A DNA stretch of 64,000 nucleotides, taken from contig NZ_CP030829.1 in assembly GCF_003597675.1 (NCBI RefSeq), positions 372,001 to 436,000 of the forward strand, written 5' to 3'. How positions within the stretch are numbered: the stretch's first letter is position 1; each line of letters opens with the position of its first letter. Shown in pieces: positions 42,938 to 51,772 of the stretch. Origin of the DNA: Neorhizobium sp. NCHU2750 (GTDB lineage Bacteria > Pseudomonadota > Alphaproteobacteria > Rhizobiales > Rhizobiaceae). Below the pieces are notes generated by a model. The model made no database searches. It was not told the origin of the DNA and worked only from the letters and a program-made list of their open reading frames with translations. The position numbers were made by a program, and so were the translations under genes.

Positions 42938-43668
42938 CACATCACCGCCGCAAACGCGGGCGCCATGTCTTCCGACAGTGCCTTTGCCCGCATCAGGTTC
43001 GCGCTCGACATCACCATGTCGGTCGCACCCCAGCCGATTGCCTCTTTCGACAGGAGAAGCGTCTGGGGAAAATGTGCCCTGACCTGGTCGAAGTCGTGCA
43101 GGACGGCAACGATCGTGCGGCTCTCCGACTTCCAGTGGGTTATGATCGCCAGCAGGTCGCGGGTCGTTGTCGCATCGATGGCGGTAAAGGGCTCGTCGAG
43201 AATGATGAACTTGGGATCCTGCAGCAGCAGGCGGGCAAACAGCACGCGCTGGAACTGACCGGATGACAATGCTCCGATATGTTTACGGCCATAATCCTGC
43301 AGGCCGACAGCCTTCAGGGCCTCCATTCCACGCTCCGCCATGCGGCGGGAAAGCCCGCGAAATCCGCCGGTCTCCCGCCATGCTCCGAGCATGACCGTCT
43401 CAGCGACAGTCAGGGGGAATTGGCGTTCGATCTGGGTCGCCTGCGGCAGGTAGCCAAAATCCTCGCGGCGCAGTCCGCCGCGATCGATTGCCCCGGATGC
43501 AAGCGGCAGATCCTGCATCAATGCCTTCAGGAGTGTCGACTTGCCTGCACCATTCGGCCCGGCGATCGCCGTGACACTGCCCGGCGCAAAGCTTCCGGTC
43601 ACGCCTTTCAGGGCAATATGGCGGTCATAGGCGACGCTGACATTGTCGAAGCTGACAGCGGCGGTCAT
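42937..43668 (-). CDS. aztA: Zinc ABC transporter ATP-binding protein (AztA/ZnuC-type)
   Basis: A 243-residue metal-importer ATPase. Walker A is AIAGPNGAGKSTLLKALMQD, signature IGALSSGQFQRVLFARLLLQ (SSGQ in place of SGGQ, frequent in metal importers), Walker B FIILDEPFTAIDATTTRDLL and H-loop AVLHDFDQVR. The start at 43668 (MTAAVSFDNV) overlaps the stop of a 43-residue membrane protein (TCATGA). Zur-like sites lie about 180-230 bases upstream, so the operon should be induced by zinc shortage. Confidence 0.9.
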   Translation of the reverse strand: MTAAVSFDNVSVAYDRHIALKGVTGSFAPGSVTAIAGPNGAGKSTLLKALMQDLPLASGAIDRGGLRREDFGYLPQATQIERQFPLTVAETVMLGAWRETGGFRGLSRRMAERGMEALKAVGLQDYGRKHIGALSSGQFQRVLFARLLLQDPKFIILDEPFTAIDATTTRDLLAIITHWKSESRTIVAVLHDFDQVRAHFPQTLLLSKEAIGWGATDMVMSSANLMRAKALSEDMAPAFAAVM

Positions 43669-43796
43669 GAGAGCGAGATCGCCCAATAGATCGCAAGCCA
43701 GAGAAACAGCAGGAGGAGCGCGACGGAAAGCAGGCGCGACAAAGATGAGCGTGCGATCAGGGATGTCTGGAAGGGGTTTTTTCTGTCTCTTGCCAT
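43665..43796 (-). CDS. Small single-span membrane protein, first gene of the zinc importer operon
   Basis: A 43-residue product, MARDRKNPFQTSLIARSSLS followed by RLLSVALLLLFLWLAIYWA and ISLS. It has a short basic N-terminus, then one hydrophobic helix of about 19 residues. Its stop overlaps the aztA-like start by ATGA, a strong sign of real translation. An in-frame upstream ATG at 43820 would give 51 residues; neither start has a strong ribosome binding site. Not recognised as a known family. It may be a small subunit or regulator of the importer. Confidence 0.65.
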   Translation of the reverse strand: MARDRKNPFQTSLIARSSLSRLLSVALLLLFLWLAIYWAISLS

Positions 43797-43846
43797 GGCG
43801 ATCGTTGCGGGTGGGAACATGGACACTGCCGAGGCCGGAAAACTCA

Positions 43847-43897
43847 GTAATGTAATGTTACATCGTTACGTTCAATAAAAAACGTAATAACATTACA
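43847..43897. promoter_or_regulatory. Candidate Zur-binding sites upstream of the zinc importer operon
   Basis: GTAATGTTACATCGTTAC (43852-43869) and GTAATAACATTAC (43884-43896) resemble the alphaproteobacterial/enterobacterial Zur pattern (ATGTTAT...ATAACAT). The half AATAACATTAC matches the consensus right half at most positions, and the left GTAATGTTAC is its inverse. They lie just upstream of the small-protein/aztA start in a markedly AT-rich stretch. Confidence 0.6.
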
Positions 43898-44037
43898 CTG
43901 CAAGGCTTTGTCAATCCCCGAACTGCGTTCTGCAGAACTCGGCATGTTGCAGACTTCGATAATGGCGTCAGGAGCGCGCCAAACGGCAACGCCTGTTATC
44001 TTGGGCAAAGACGGCGATCTGGGCTCTGCATCGGATG

Positions 44038-44056
44038 ACATGCCGGCAAGGCATGT
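44038..44056 (-). terminator. Stem-loop after the Ugp-like operon
   Basis: ACATGCC (44038-44044) and GGCATGT (44050-44056) form a 7-bp stem with a 5-base loop, about 50 bases beyond the stop of the permease at 44108. No T run follows, so the terminator role is tentative. Confidence 0.35.
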
Positions 44057-44107
44057 TTGACATCATTCCTCGACAGCAGACGACAAGACTTGGGCCCGGA
44101 GCCTCGC

Positions 44108-44920
44108 CTAGCGTATCCCCGCGCGCATGAAGCTTTGAATGAAGGCGCGCTGGAACAAAAGGAAGAGGATCATCAGTGGCGCCGACGTCATCAGTGCGGC
44201 GGCGCAGATGATCGACCAGTCGATACCCTGGTCGACGGAGGAAAATACCTGCAGCCCTACAGTCAGCGGGCGCTTGTCCACCGAACTGGTGACGATCAGC
44301 GGCCAGAGAAAATTGTTCCAGTGATAGCTGACCGAAACGAGGCCGTAGGCGACATAGATCGGCCGGGCCAGCGGCAGATAGATGCGCGTAATGGTCTGGA
44401 ACGTCGTCGCGCCTTCCAGATAGGCGGCATCGTCCAGCTCTCTTGGGATCGTCTTGAAATTCTGGCGCAGAAGGAAGATGCCGAAGGCAGACGCAATGTA
44501 GGGAATGGCGATGCCGGTCAGCGTGTCGATCAACCCCATGTCGTGCAATGTCTTGTAGTTCTGCACGATCAAGACGTCCGGCGTTACCATCAACTGCACG
44601 AGTACCAGGCCGAACAGGATGCCGCTGCCGCGAAACGGCCAGCGGGCAAGCGCGAAGGCCGCCAGCGTGCAGATGACGAATTGCGCAACCATGATGCCCA
44701 CGACGAGAATGATCGTGTTGAGGAAGTATCGCGCAAACGGAGCCGCTTCCCACGCCTTGGCGAAATTGCCGAGCGTGAAGGGGGCCGCCAGGGTGAAATG
44801 CGTCGCATAGGCAGACGGGTGAAAGGCTGCCCAGAGCGCGTAAAGCATCGGCAGAGCCCACAGGAGCCCGACGAGCCATCCGGCCGTCGTGAAAAGGATC
44901 TGGACCATCCGCTCAGACAT
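44108..44920 (-). CDS. Carbohydrate-type ABC permease (UgpE/MalG-like)
   Basis: A 270-residue permease of the CUT1 group with six predicted spans. The EAA loop reads ELDDAAYLEGATTFQTITRI, followed by YLPLARPIYVAYG. The C-terminal MILFLLFQRAFIQSFMRAGI is typical of MalG/UgpE-type subunits. It begins eight bases after the partner permease stop. It is the last gene of the operon read from 48296 or beyond. Confidence 0.9.
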   Translation of the reverse strand: MSERMVQILFTTAGWLVGLLWALPMLYALWAAFHPSAYATHFTLAAPFTLGNFAKAWEAAPFARYFLNTIILVVGIMVAQFVICTLAAFALARWPFRGSGILFGLVLVQLMVTPDVLIVQNYKTLHDMGLIDTLTGIAIPYIASAFGIFLLRQNFKTIPRELDDAAYLEGATTFQTITRIYLPLARPIYVAYGLVSVSYHWNNFLWPLIVTSSVDKRPLTVGLQVFSSVDQGIDWSIICAAALMTSAPLMILFLLFQRAFIQSFMRAGIR

Positions 44921-44928
44921 GCGTCATC

Positions 44929-45810
44929 CTATCGGTAATGGATCTTGCGATCGAGCAGGAAGAACTGCAGGCAGGCGATCAACGCCAGCACGATCAGCAG
45001 CACGCTGGACAAGGCCGCGGCATAGCTGGAATCCCAGAAACTGAATGCTACCTGGTAGATGTAGTAGAGAAGCAGCGACGTCGAATTGTTCGGGCCACCG
45101 CCGGTCATTGCAATCACTTGGTCGACGATGCGGAAGGCGTTGATCAGCGCATTGATCGCCACGAACAGTGTCGTCGGCATGACGAGCGGCCAGGTGATCC
45201 GCCGAAAAATCTGCCAGCGGCCGGCATTCTCCATCCGCGCGGCTTCGTAGACGTCGGTCGGCACCTGCTGCAGTGCCGCCAGGAAGAAGATCATGAAGAA
45301 GCCAGACTCCTTCCACACCGTCACCGCCATCAGCGATGCCAGCGCCGTATCGGGATCGCCCAGCCAGTTCGTGCTGCCGAAGCCGAACAGCCCGGCGATC
45401 TGGTCAAGCAGGCCATAACCCGGCGTGTAGAAGAACAGCCAGATATTGGCCGCTGCGATCATCGGCAGGATGGTCGGGGTGAAGAAGGCAAGCCGCAGAA
45501 AACCGCGTCCGGGGATGCGCCCGTTGACCCAGAGCGCCATGACCAGCGAAAGCGCGATCGCCACCGGCACGGTGATCAGCGCATAGATGAGGTTGTTGAC
45601 GAAAGCCTGCCAGAAAATCGGATCGGCCAACATCCGGTTATATTGGGCAATCCCGATGAAATGCGCCGGGCGCGCGCCGCGCGGGGTCGAATAGAACCCT
45701 TCGATGAAGGTGGCGACGGCCGGAATATGGGTGAAGACGGCCAGTAGGACGACCGCCGGCAGAACCATCAGCCAGGCCCGGACATGAATATTGTCGAATA
45801 GAGCTTTCAT
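44929..45810 (-). CDS. Carbohydrate-type ABC permease (UgpA/MalF-like)
   Basis: A 293-residue CUT1 permease. It starts with AWLMVLPAVVLLAVFTHIPA, has FYSTPRGARPAHFIGIAQYN in the first periplasmic region, and the EAA loop DVYEAARMENAGRWQIFRRI, followed by TWPLVMPTTLFVAINALIN. MTGGGPNNSTSLLLYYIY is the usual late periplasmic motif of the family. It lies 69 bases after the binding-protein gene. Confidence 0.9.
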   Translation of the reverse strand: MKALFDNIHVRAWLMVLPAVVLLAVFTHIPAVATFIEGFYSTPRGARPAHFIGIAQYNRMLADPIFWQAFVNNLIYALITVPVAIALSLVMALWVNGRIPGRGFLRLAFFTPTILPMIAAANIWLFFYTPGYGLLDQIAGLFGFGSTNWLGDPDTALASLMAVTVWKESGFFMIFFLAALQQVPTDVYEAARMENAGRWQIFRRITWPLVMPTTLFVAINALINAFRIVDQVIAMTGGGPNNSTSLLLYYIYQVAFSFWDSSYAAALSSVLLIVLALIACLQFFLLDRKIHYR

Positions 45811-45879
45811 CGCGCCACGAATGTTTGCGGGAAACCGGCACCCGTATCGGGCACCGGTTCCTGTTGATTGCTGTGACCG

Positions 45880-47160
45880 TCAGTTCTGGTAGGAGGCGAG
45901 GATGCCTTCAGCCGTCTTCTGTGCCTGATCGAGCGCCGGCTTGGCGGCACTGGTGCCGGTCAGGATCGCCTGCAATGCGTCGTTGAGAGCCTTGGTGACC
46001 TGCTGGTTGTCATGCACCGACAGTTCGGCCTTGGCGACCTTCAACTGATCGCGGGCAACGGCTGCAGCAGGGAAGTCCTTGACATAGGCTTTCATGCGAT
46101 CGGTCTCCCAGGCGTCGGGGCGGGTCGCGACGTAACCGGTCTGGATGCCCCAGTCGGCCGCAAGTTCCTTCGACGTCAGGAACTTGGCAAGCTTGAGCGA
46201 TGCTTCCTGCTTGGCCTTGTCGGTGGTCTTGAACAGGTAGACATTGCCGCCGCCGGTTGGCGATCCGCCCTGCACCTTGGCCGGAAGCTCTGCAACGCCG
46301 AAATCGAACTTGGCATTGGCGCGGACGTTGGTCAGGTTGCCGGTCGTCGTCCACATCATCGCCGTCTTGCCTTCGAAGAAGTCCTTCGGCGTCGTGCCCC
46401 AGTCGATGATGCCCTTCGGCATCACGCCATCCTTCTGGCCGAGATCGGCAAAGAACTGGGCGGCCTCGACGACGGCCGGGCCATTGTAATTGACCTTGGT
46501 GCCATCCTGGTTGGCGAGCTCTGCACCGTTCTCGATGGCGAGCGCCTGGAACAGCCAGTAGGGAAAGCCCGACGACGGAATTTCGACGCCCCATTGGGTG
46601 ACGTTGCCGGATGCGTCCTTTACCTTCAGCTTCTTGGCCGCTGCAACCATCTCGTCCCAGGTCTTCGGGGCATCGGTGATGCCGGCCTTCTTGAAGGCTT
46701 CCTTGTTGTAATACTGGACGATGGTCGAGCGCTGGAAGGGAACGCCCCATGTATGGCCTTCGGCCTGGCTGTTGGCCATGAAGGCCGGGTAGAAGGACTT
46801 CAGCCACTGGCTGTCATCTGCCGACGTCGCCACCTGATCGAAGGGCAGGATCATGTCCGCGTCGATGAGAGTGAACATGTCGGTCGACAGGAGCACCGCA
46901 ACGTCGGGCGCATTGCCGGCACGAGCGGCGGTCATCGCCTTGACGATCGAGTCCTGATAGCTGCCGGTATAGACCGGCTTCACGGTGATGTCGGGATTGG
47001 CCTTTTCGAATTCAGCCACATAGCCATCGACGATCTTGGTGATCGGGCCACCTACCGCAATCGGATAGTAGAAATTGATCTCGGTGGCGAATGCCGGGCC
47101 GGCGATAATGGTGCTGGCGAGTGCGAGACCTGCAAGCGCCTTGGAAAAAGACGTCATCAT
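45880..47160 (-). CDS. ABC substrate-binding protein, UgpB-like (family 1)
   Basis: A 426-residue periplasmic binding protein with a Sec signal (KALAGLALASTIIAGPAFA). Segments like those of the glycerol-3-phosphate binding protein UgpB are GSYQDSIVKAMTAARAGNAP, FQRSTIVQYYNKEAFKKAGI, FFEGKTAMMWTTTGNLTNVR, NAKFDFGVAELP and QTGYVATRPDAWE. The substrate could be sn-glycerol-3-phosphate or a glycerophosphodiester, but the neighbouring amidase and M20 peptidase genes argue for caution. The start overlaps the ATPase stop (47157-47160). Confidence 0.87.
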   Translation of the reverse strand: MMTSFSKALAGLALASTIIAGPAFATEINFYYPIAVGGPITKIVDGYVAEFEKANPDITVKPVYTGSYQDSIVKAMTAARAGNAPDVAVLLSTDMFTLIDADMILPFDQVATSADDSQWLKSFYPAFMANSQAEGHTWGVPFQRSTIVQYYNKEAFKKAGITDAPKTWDEMVAAAKKLKVKDASGNVTQWGVEIPSSGFPYWLFQALAIENGAELANQDGTKVNYNGPAVVEAAQFFADLGQKDGVMPKGIIDWGTTPKDFFEGKTAMMWTTTGNLTNVRANAKFDFGVAELPAKVQGGSPTGGGNVYLFKTTDKAKQEASLKLAKFLTSKELAADWGIQTGYVATRPDAWETDRMKAYVKDFPAAAVARDQLKVAKAELSVHDNQQVTKALNDALQAILTGTSAAKPALDQAQKTAEGILASYQN

Positions 47161-48296
47161 GTTGGTTCCCTGTGATGTGCGGTTGGTGAAGCAGCCTCAA
47201 GGCGGCCGGGTTCTCCGGCGGGCTCGATCCGGTTTCCGCTGTCGCGGTCGAAGACATGCATTGCGTCGGCCCGAAAACGCAGCGGAAGAGTGATGTTGGA
47301 TGGGGGCGCGTCCGCTCCCCGGACTCGCACACCGATGCGGTGGCGGCCAACCCGGCAGGTCACGAGCGCATCCGCCCCGAGATATTCGATGTCTTCGGCC
47401 GTGGCGTCCGGACCGTCGATCCAATGTCCATCCGGAACAGTCGACGTTGCGATCTGCACGTCTTCGGATCGCATGCCCAGCACCAGTCCCTTGCCCGGCC
47501 GCGACAGGACCGGCGGATGATCGACGCCCTGGAAGACGGCATTCCTGCCGCTCGCATCGTTGTCGAGATCGATGAAGCTCATCGGCGAGCCGCCGACGAA
47601 GCGGGCGGCAAACATCGAGGCCGGGCGCGAATAAAGATCGGAAGCCGTTCCCGCCTGCTCGATCCGCCCGCCATTCATCAGAATGACCTGGTCGGCCATG
47701 CTCATCGCCTCGGTCTGATCATGCGTCACATAGATCATCGTCATGCCGAGCCGCTGCTGCAGACTGCGGATTTCCCGGCGCAGGTCCTGGCGAAGCTTGG
47801 CATCGAGATTGGACAGCGGTTCGTCCATCAGGCAGACCGGCGCCTCGGCGATCAGCGCGCGGCCAAGGGCGACACGCTGCTGCTGGCCGCCGGACAGCTG
47901 GCTCGGCTTGCGGGCCAGAAATGGCTCGAGGCCAAGGATCGAGGCTACTCTCGCCAGCCTTTCGGCAATCTCCGGCTTTGCGACATGCCGGACCGAAAGG
48001 CCAAACGTGATGTTGTCGGCGACCGTCATATGCGGAAACAGCGCATAGGACTGGAACACCATGGAGACACCGCGTGCGGCACCGACCCGGCCGGCCACAT
48101 CCTGGCCGCCGATCCTGATCGTGCCGCCTGTGGCGGTCTCGAGCCCCGCCAGTATCCGGAGCGTCGTGGATTTTCCGCAGCCGGACGGGCCGAGGAGGAC
48201 GGTCAGGCTTCCTTGTTCGACGCTGAAAGAAATGTCGTCGACGGCGCGGGCATCGCCCCACGCCTTGACCAATGCTTCAACCAATACCCCGGCCAC
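47157..48296 (-). CDS. ABC transporter ATP-binding protein, UgpC/MsmK-like
   Basis: A 379-residue CUT1 ATPase. Walker A is LLGPSGCGKSTTLRILAGLE, signature SQLSGGQQQRVALGRALIAE, Walker B VCLMDEPLSNLDAKLRQDLR and the H-loop VTHDQTEAMSM. A C-terminal OB/TOBE region (about 245-355) follows. The start is a GTG. It is unusual in coming first, before the binding protein, and is preceded by the amidase gene on the same strand 178 bases upstream, where an internal promoter could lie. Confidence 0.9.
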   Translation of the reverse strand: MAGVLVEALVKAWGDARAVDDISFSVEQGSLTVLLGPSGCGKSTTLRILAGLETATGGTIRIGGQDVAGRVGAARGVSMVFQSYALFPHMTVADNITFGLSVRHVAKPEIAERLARVASILGLEPFLARKPSQLSGGQQQRVALGRALIAEAPVCLMDEPLSNLDAKLRQDLRREIRSLQQRLGMTMIYVTHDQTEAMSMADQVILMNGGRIEQAGTASDLYSRPASMFAARFVGGSPMSFIDLDNDASGRNAVFQGVDHPPVLSRPGKGLVLGMRSEDVQIATSTVPDGHWIDGPDATAEDIEYLGADALVTCRVGRHRIGVRVRGADAPPSNITLPLRFRADAMHVFDRDSGNRIEPAGEPGRLEAASPTAHHREPT

Positions 48297-48474
48297 GATC
48301 CGCTACCTGCCTTCCGATTATCCTGAAGGCAGCTATCAAAGCTCCATGACGGACCGGTGACAGAGACGGGCCTGCCGCAAGACACTGTCACATTTTCCGC
48401 TGATCCGTTGAGTTCCGGGGGTGTCGCCGCATTTTCGGTCGCCGATCACGGCGCGTGGATATGACAGCCGCGCC

Positions 48475-49971
48475 TTACCAGTCCGGCAGGAAGCCCGGCA
48501 TGTCGCGGATGGGGGGTGCTCCGGCAAGCCTGTCGAGATCGACTATCGGAGGTGCGAGATCGGGATCGCCCGACAGCAGCGCCTCGACCGAAGCGGCCAT
48601 GCGCAGCACGCCGAGATCGTCGTGCCGGCGGCCGATGATCTGCAGGCCGAACGGCATGCCCCTGGCATCACGCCCCGCCGGAATGGTGATCGACGGGTGG
48701 CCGGCAAGCGTCGAGGCATACGCCATGGCGAGCCAATGGTAATAGCTTTTGGTCGGCTTTCCATCGATCTCGATCGGGTAGAGCTCGTGCCAGTCGCGCG
48801 GGCTGATCGTCACCGCCGGGCAGAGAATGAAGTCCCAATCGTCGTAGAAGCGCTGCCAGTTGCGGTAATAGACGGTCTGCGAAGCCAGGACGTCATAGAC
48901 ATCCTGCACGCCATAGGTGAAGGCCTCCTCGATATTGGCCTTCACATTCGGGCCGACCTTGTCGGCATCCTTGGCAAGATAGCGGGCATGGCCGACGAAG
49001 CCGACCGCGCGCAACACGGCAAAGATCCGGTCCGCATCATCGCAGGCCGGATGCAGCTCATCCGAGATGCCGAAATTGGGCGCGATCCGTGCCGCCACCG
49101 TGCGGAAGGCTTCGCGCACGACGCTCTCGGTCGGCGCGAAGCCGAAATCCTCGGTGAAGGCGATACGCACCGTCTTGAGATCGAGCGGCTTCGGATCGGC
49201 AAAGGCTGCCGGATCCCAGGCAGTCTTGCCGTCGACGACGATCGTGTAGGGATCGAGACGATCCGGCCGCGCCAGGATCGACAGCATCAGGCCGAGATCG
49301 CCGACATTGCCCGCCATCGGTCCACTGGTCGAAAGCGGAAAAAGCCCGATGGCCCGCAGATCGCCCGGCACGACGCCCGGCGACGGCCGGTAGCCGACGA
49401 CGCCGCAGAAGGCGGCCGGATTACGCAGGCTGCCGCCCAGATCGGAGCCCGTCGCAAGCGGTGCCATGCGCGCGGCAAGCAGCGCCGCCGAACCGCCGGA
49501 GGAACCGGCAGCACTTTTCGTCGGATCGTGCGGATTGCCGGTCGCACCATAGACCTTATTGATCGTGTTTCCGCCGGCGCTCCAATCCGGGTTATTGGTC
49601 TTGCCGAGCGGCATGGCGCCGGCCGAGCGCATGGCTGCAACCATGGCATCGTCTCTCGTCGCAATATTGTCGCGGAAGATTTCAGAGCCGAAGGTGGTCG
49701 GCAGCCCGGTGACATCGATCATGTCCTTGACGCCGAATGTCACGCCATGCAGCGGCCCGAGCGGTTCACCGGCCATCACCTTGTCTTCCGCCGCCTTCGC
49801 CTCATCGACAACCCGGTCGAAATTGCTGGCGATGACCGCATTGATCGCCGGGTTCAGCCCTTCCACCCGCTCGATGCCGGCTTTCGCCATCTCCACGGGT
49901 GAGAGCTCCCTGGTGGCAATGAGCCGCGCGGCTTCCCTGGCGGTCAGATCGGCGGGATGGGATTTGGTCAT
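48475..49971 (-). CDS. Amidase signature family hydrolase
   Basis: A 498-residue amidase with the Ser-cisSer-Lys triad: K82 in GVTFGVKDMIDVTG, cis-Ser in SAAGSSGGSAALLA (157-158) and nucleophile S181 in GSDLGGSLRNPAAF. It would hydrolyse a carboxamide or an amide bond in the cytoplasm; the family covers glutamyl-tRNA, indoleacetamide, urea and many xenobiotic amides. GGAGAAAG precedes ATG 49971, deciding against a longer frame. It follows the M20 peptidase by 76 bases on the same strand and precedes the Ugp-like transporter, suggesting import followed by amide hydrolysis. Confidence 0.9.
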   Translation of the reverse strand: MTKSHPADLTAREAARLIATRELSPVEMAKAGIERVEGLNPAINAVIASNFDRVVDEAKAAEDKVMAGEPLGPLHGVTFGVKDMIDVTGLPTTFGSEIFRDNIATRDDAMVAAMRSAGAMPLGKTNNPDWSAGGNTINKVYGATGNPHDPTKSAAGSSGGSAALLAARMAPLATGSDLGGSLRNPAAFCGVVGYRPSPGVVPGDLRAIGLFPLSTSGPMAGNVGDLGLMLSILARPDRLDPYTIVVDGKTAWDPAAFADPKPLDLKTVRIAFTEDFGFAPTESVVREAFRTVAARIAPNFGISDELHPACDDADRIFAVLRAVGFVGHARYLAKDADKVGPNVKANIEEAFTYGVQDVYDVLASQTVYYRNWQRFYDDWDFILCPAVTISPRDWHELYPIEIDGKPTKSYYHWLAMAYASTLAGHPSITIPAGRDARGMPFGLQIIGRRHDDLGVLRMAASVEALLSGDPDLAPPIVDLDRLAGAPPIRDMPGFLPDW

Positions 49972-50047
49972 CGTCTTTCTCCAATTGGCATCCGCCGACC
50001 TGAGGCCGGATTGCCCGCCTCTTTGGACAGATCGGGAAAAGCAGGGA

Positions 50048-51430
50048 TCAGGCTGTCTTGCGCAGCTCCGAGGCATGATCGGCGATATCGAGGAAAAGAG
50101 CGGTCATGACCCGTATCCCCTCATCCGCGATCGACAGGAGCGCATGCTCGTTCGGTCCGTGCTGGCCGCATTCGGCATGGGAATGCGGCACCCAGATCGT
50201 CGGCAGGCCTAGAATGTCGGTAAAGGCATCATTGGGCAGCGACCCGGCGAGGTTGGGAAGAACATGCGGCGGCTTGCCGCTGCTTGCGGCAATCGACCGT
50301 TCGACGAAGCCGACCCACGGGTGATCCGGCGAAAAGCGTGTTGCCCTGAACGGCTCTTCCTTCAGTCCCAAGACCTCGACCATCGAAAAACCATGGGCGT
50401 CGAGATGGCGCCGCAGGGCAGGCAGGATATCGTCGACATCAGTTCCCACGACGAAGCGCAGCTGGCAGCGGGCCCGGGCCGAGCTCGCAATGGCATTTTG
50501 CGGGGCGGCGATATTGCCTGCGGAAATCGCCAGCACGGCGAAAGAATTCCAGCCGAACACCCGTTCGGAGGGCGTCAGCTCGGCTTCACCCCAGTCCGCA
50601 TCGTGTCGTCGCGGCGGCAGGTCTTTCAGCGCGCGGCGAATATCGTTCGTCAGGCTGGTCGGACGCCATTCGGGAATACGGATCTGGCCGCGTGCATCGA
50701 CGATCGAGGCAATCGCATGCGACAGGATGATGACCGGATCTGCCAGCAATCCGCCGAAATTGCCGGAATGATGATCGCCCTCACGCAGATTGACGACAAG
50801 ATCGAAGGGCAAGCCGCCGCGAGACCCCATGAACATGGTCGGCGTATCGGCCGCAAGCCGCGGGCCATCGGAGGCGATCAGCACGTCGGCGGCCAAGGCC
50901 TGTTTCTGCTCACTGAAAAACTCCCGCAGCCCGTAGGAGCCCGTTTCCTCCGCCATTTCGATAATGATCTTGGAATTGAAGCCGAGCGCACCCCGCCCTT
51001 TGATGACATGCTCCAGCGCCTTGAGGTTGATCAGATGCTGGATCTTGTTGTCGGCCGTGCCGCGGCCAAAAAGCTTGCCATCCTCGATCGTCAGGGTGAA
51101 AGGATCGAGCCCCTCGCGCCAGCGACCGGGCTCGCCGTTGCAGACGTCGCCGTGTCCATAAGTGAGTACGGTCGGCAAATCCTCTCCCTCGATCCGGCTG
51201 GCGATCAGAAGCGGCGCTCCACCCTCTCGCGGATTATCGAAGATATCCGTCTTGTAGCCCATGCCGACCAGAAGCGGCACCATCTCCTCATCGAGATAAC
51301 GCATCAGGTCTTCAGGCAGGCCCTCGGACTGGCTGATCGATCGATGTGCCACCAAGCGTTTCAGATCGTCTGTAAGAGCCCCGTCGCGCGCATAGGCAGA
51401 AGCGGCGGAAAGGATGGCATTTCTTTCCAT
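50048..51430 (-). CDS. M20-family metallopeptidase / dipeptidase-like hydrolase
   Basis: A 460-residue zinc-dependent hydrolase of the ArgE/DapE/CPG2 clan. Metal ligands and catalytic residues are visible in TVLTYGHGDVCNGEPGRW, GRGTADNKIQHLIN, IIIEMAEETGSYG (paired Glu), LIASDGPRLAADTP and, near the end, HAECGQHGPNEHALL. A lid domain is inserted around residues 200-340. The ATG at 51430 is used; the frame can also start at a TTG two codons upstream. It would release an acyl or aminoacyl group from a small amide or dipeptide. It is the first gene of the run that goes on with the amidase. Confidence 0.88.
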   Translation of the reverse strand: MERNAILSAASAYARDGALTDDLKRLVAHRSISQSEGLPEDLMRYLDEEMVPLLVGMGYKTDIFDNPREGGAPLLIASRIEGEDLPTVLTYGHGDVCNGEPGRWREGLDPFTLTIEDGKLFGRGTADNKIQHLINLKALEHVIKGRGALGFNSKIIIEMAEETGSYGLREFFSEQKQALAADVLIASDGPRLAADTPTMFMGSRGGLPFDLVVNLREGDHHSGNFGGLLADPVIILSHAIASIVDARGQIRIPEWRPTSLTNDIRRALKDLPPRRHDADWGEAELTPSERVFGWNSFAVLAISAGNIAAPQNAIASSARARCQLRFVVGTDVDDILPALRRHLDAHGFSMVEVLGLKEEPFRATRFSPDHPWVGFVERSIAASSGKPPHVLPNLAGSLPNDAFTDILGLPTIWVPHSHAECGQHGPNEHALLSIADEGIRVMTALFLDIADHASELRKTA

Positions 51431-51772
51431 TTCCAATATCTTACACCGTCAAGTATGCGTCCAAGTATGCTAGCCGGCACCCATCGGACGGGCTTTAAAA
51501 TCGTCATTATCATAGCATCGTTCTTTCACAGATTGTCGACATCTTGTCTGCTGCCCGGCGCTGCATTTGCACCGATGAATCTCAGGGCGACGACCGGCCT
51601 CACCGGCAAGTGGCAGGAGCCCGTTCGATCGATGCGCTGCCTGCAAGGCAAAGGTGAAAATTGAACCCACCCATGCAGGATTTCCACCTAGTTTCCGACA
51701 CGTTGCGAATATAGCCTGTCGCGCGATTCGTCGTCCCGGTCTGGACGACACATGACATTCAAGGAGACGACG
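51431..51772. other. 342-base divergent intergenic region with a direct repeat
   Basis: The region separates the M20 gene (start 51430, minus) and ftsZ2-like gene (start 51773, plus). CAAGTATGC occurs twice at 51450-51458 and 51462-51470, close to the M20 start. AAGGAGA lies before the FtsZ start. The short frame at 51470-51751 (minus) has no recognisable domain and I do not call it. Confidence 0.45.

Noticed and set aside
48421..49902. 493-residue plus-strand frame
   Set aside because: Antisense to the amidase gene, whose triad and ribosome binding site are clear.
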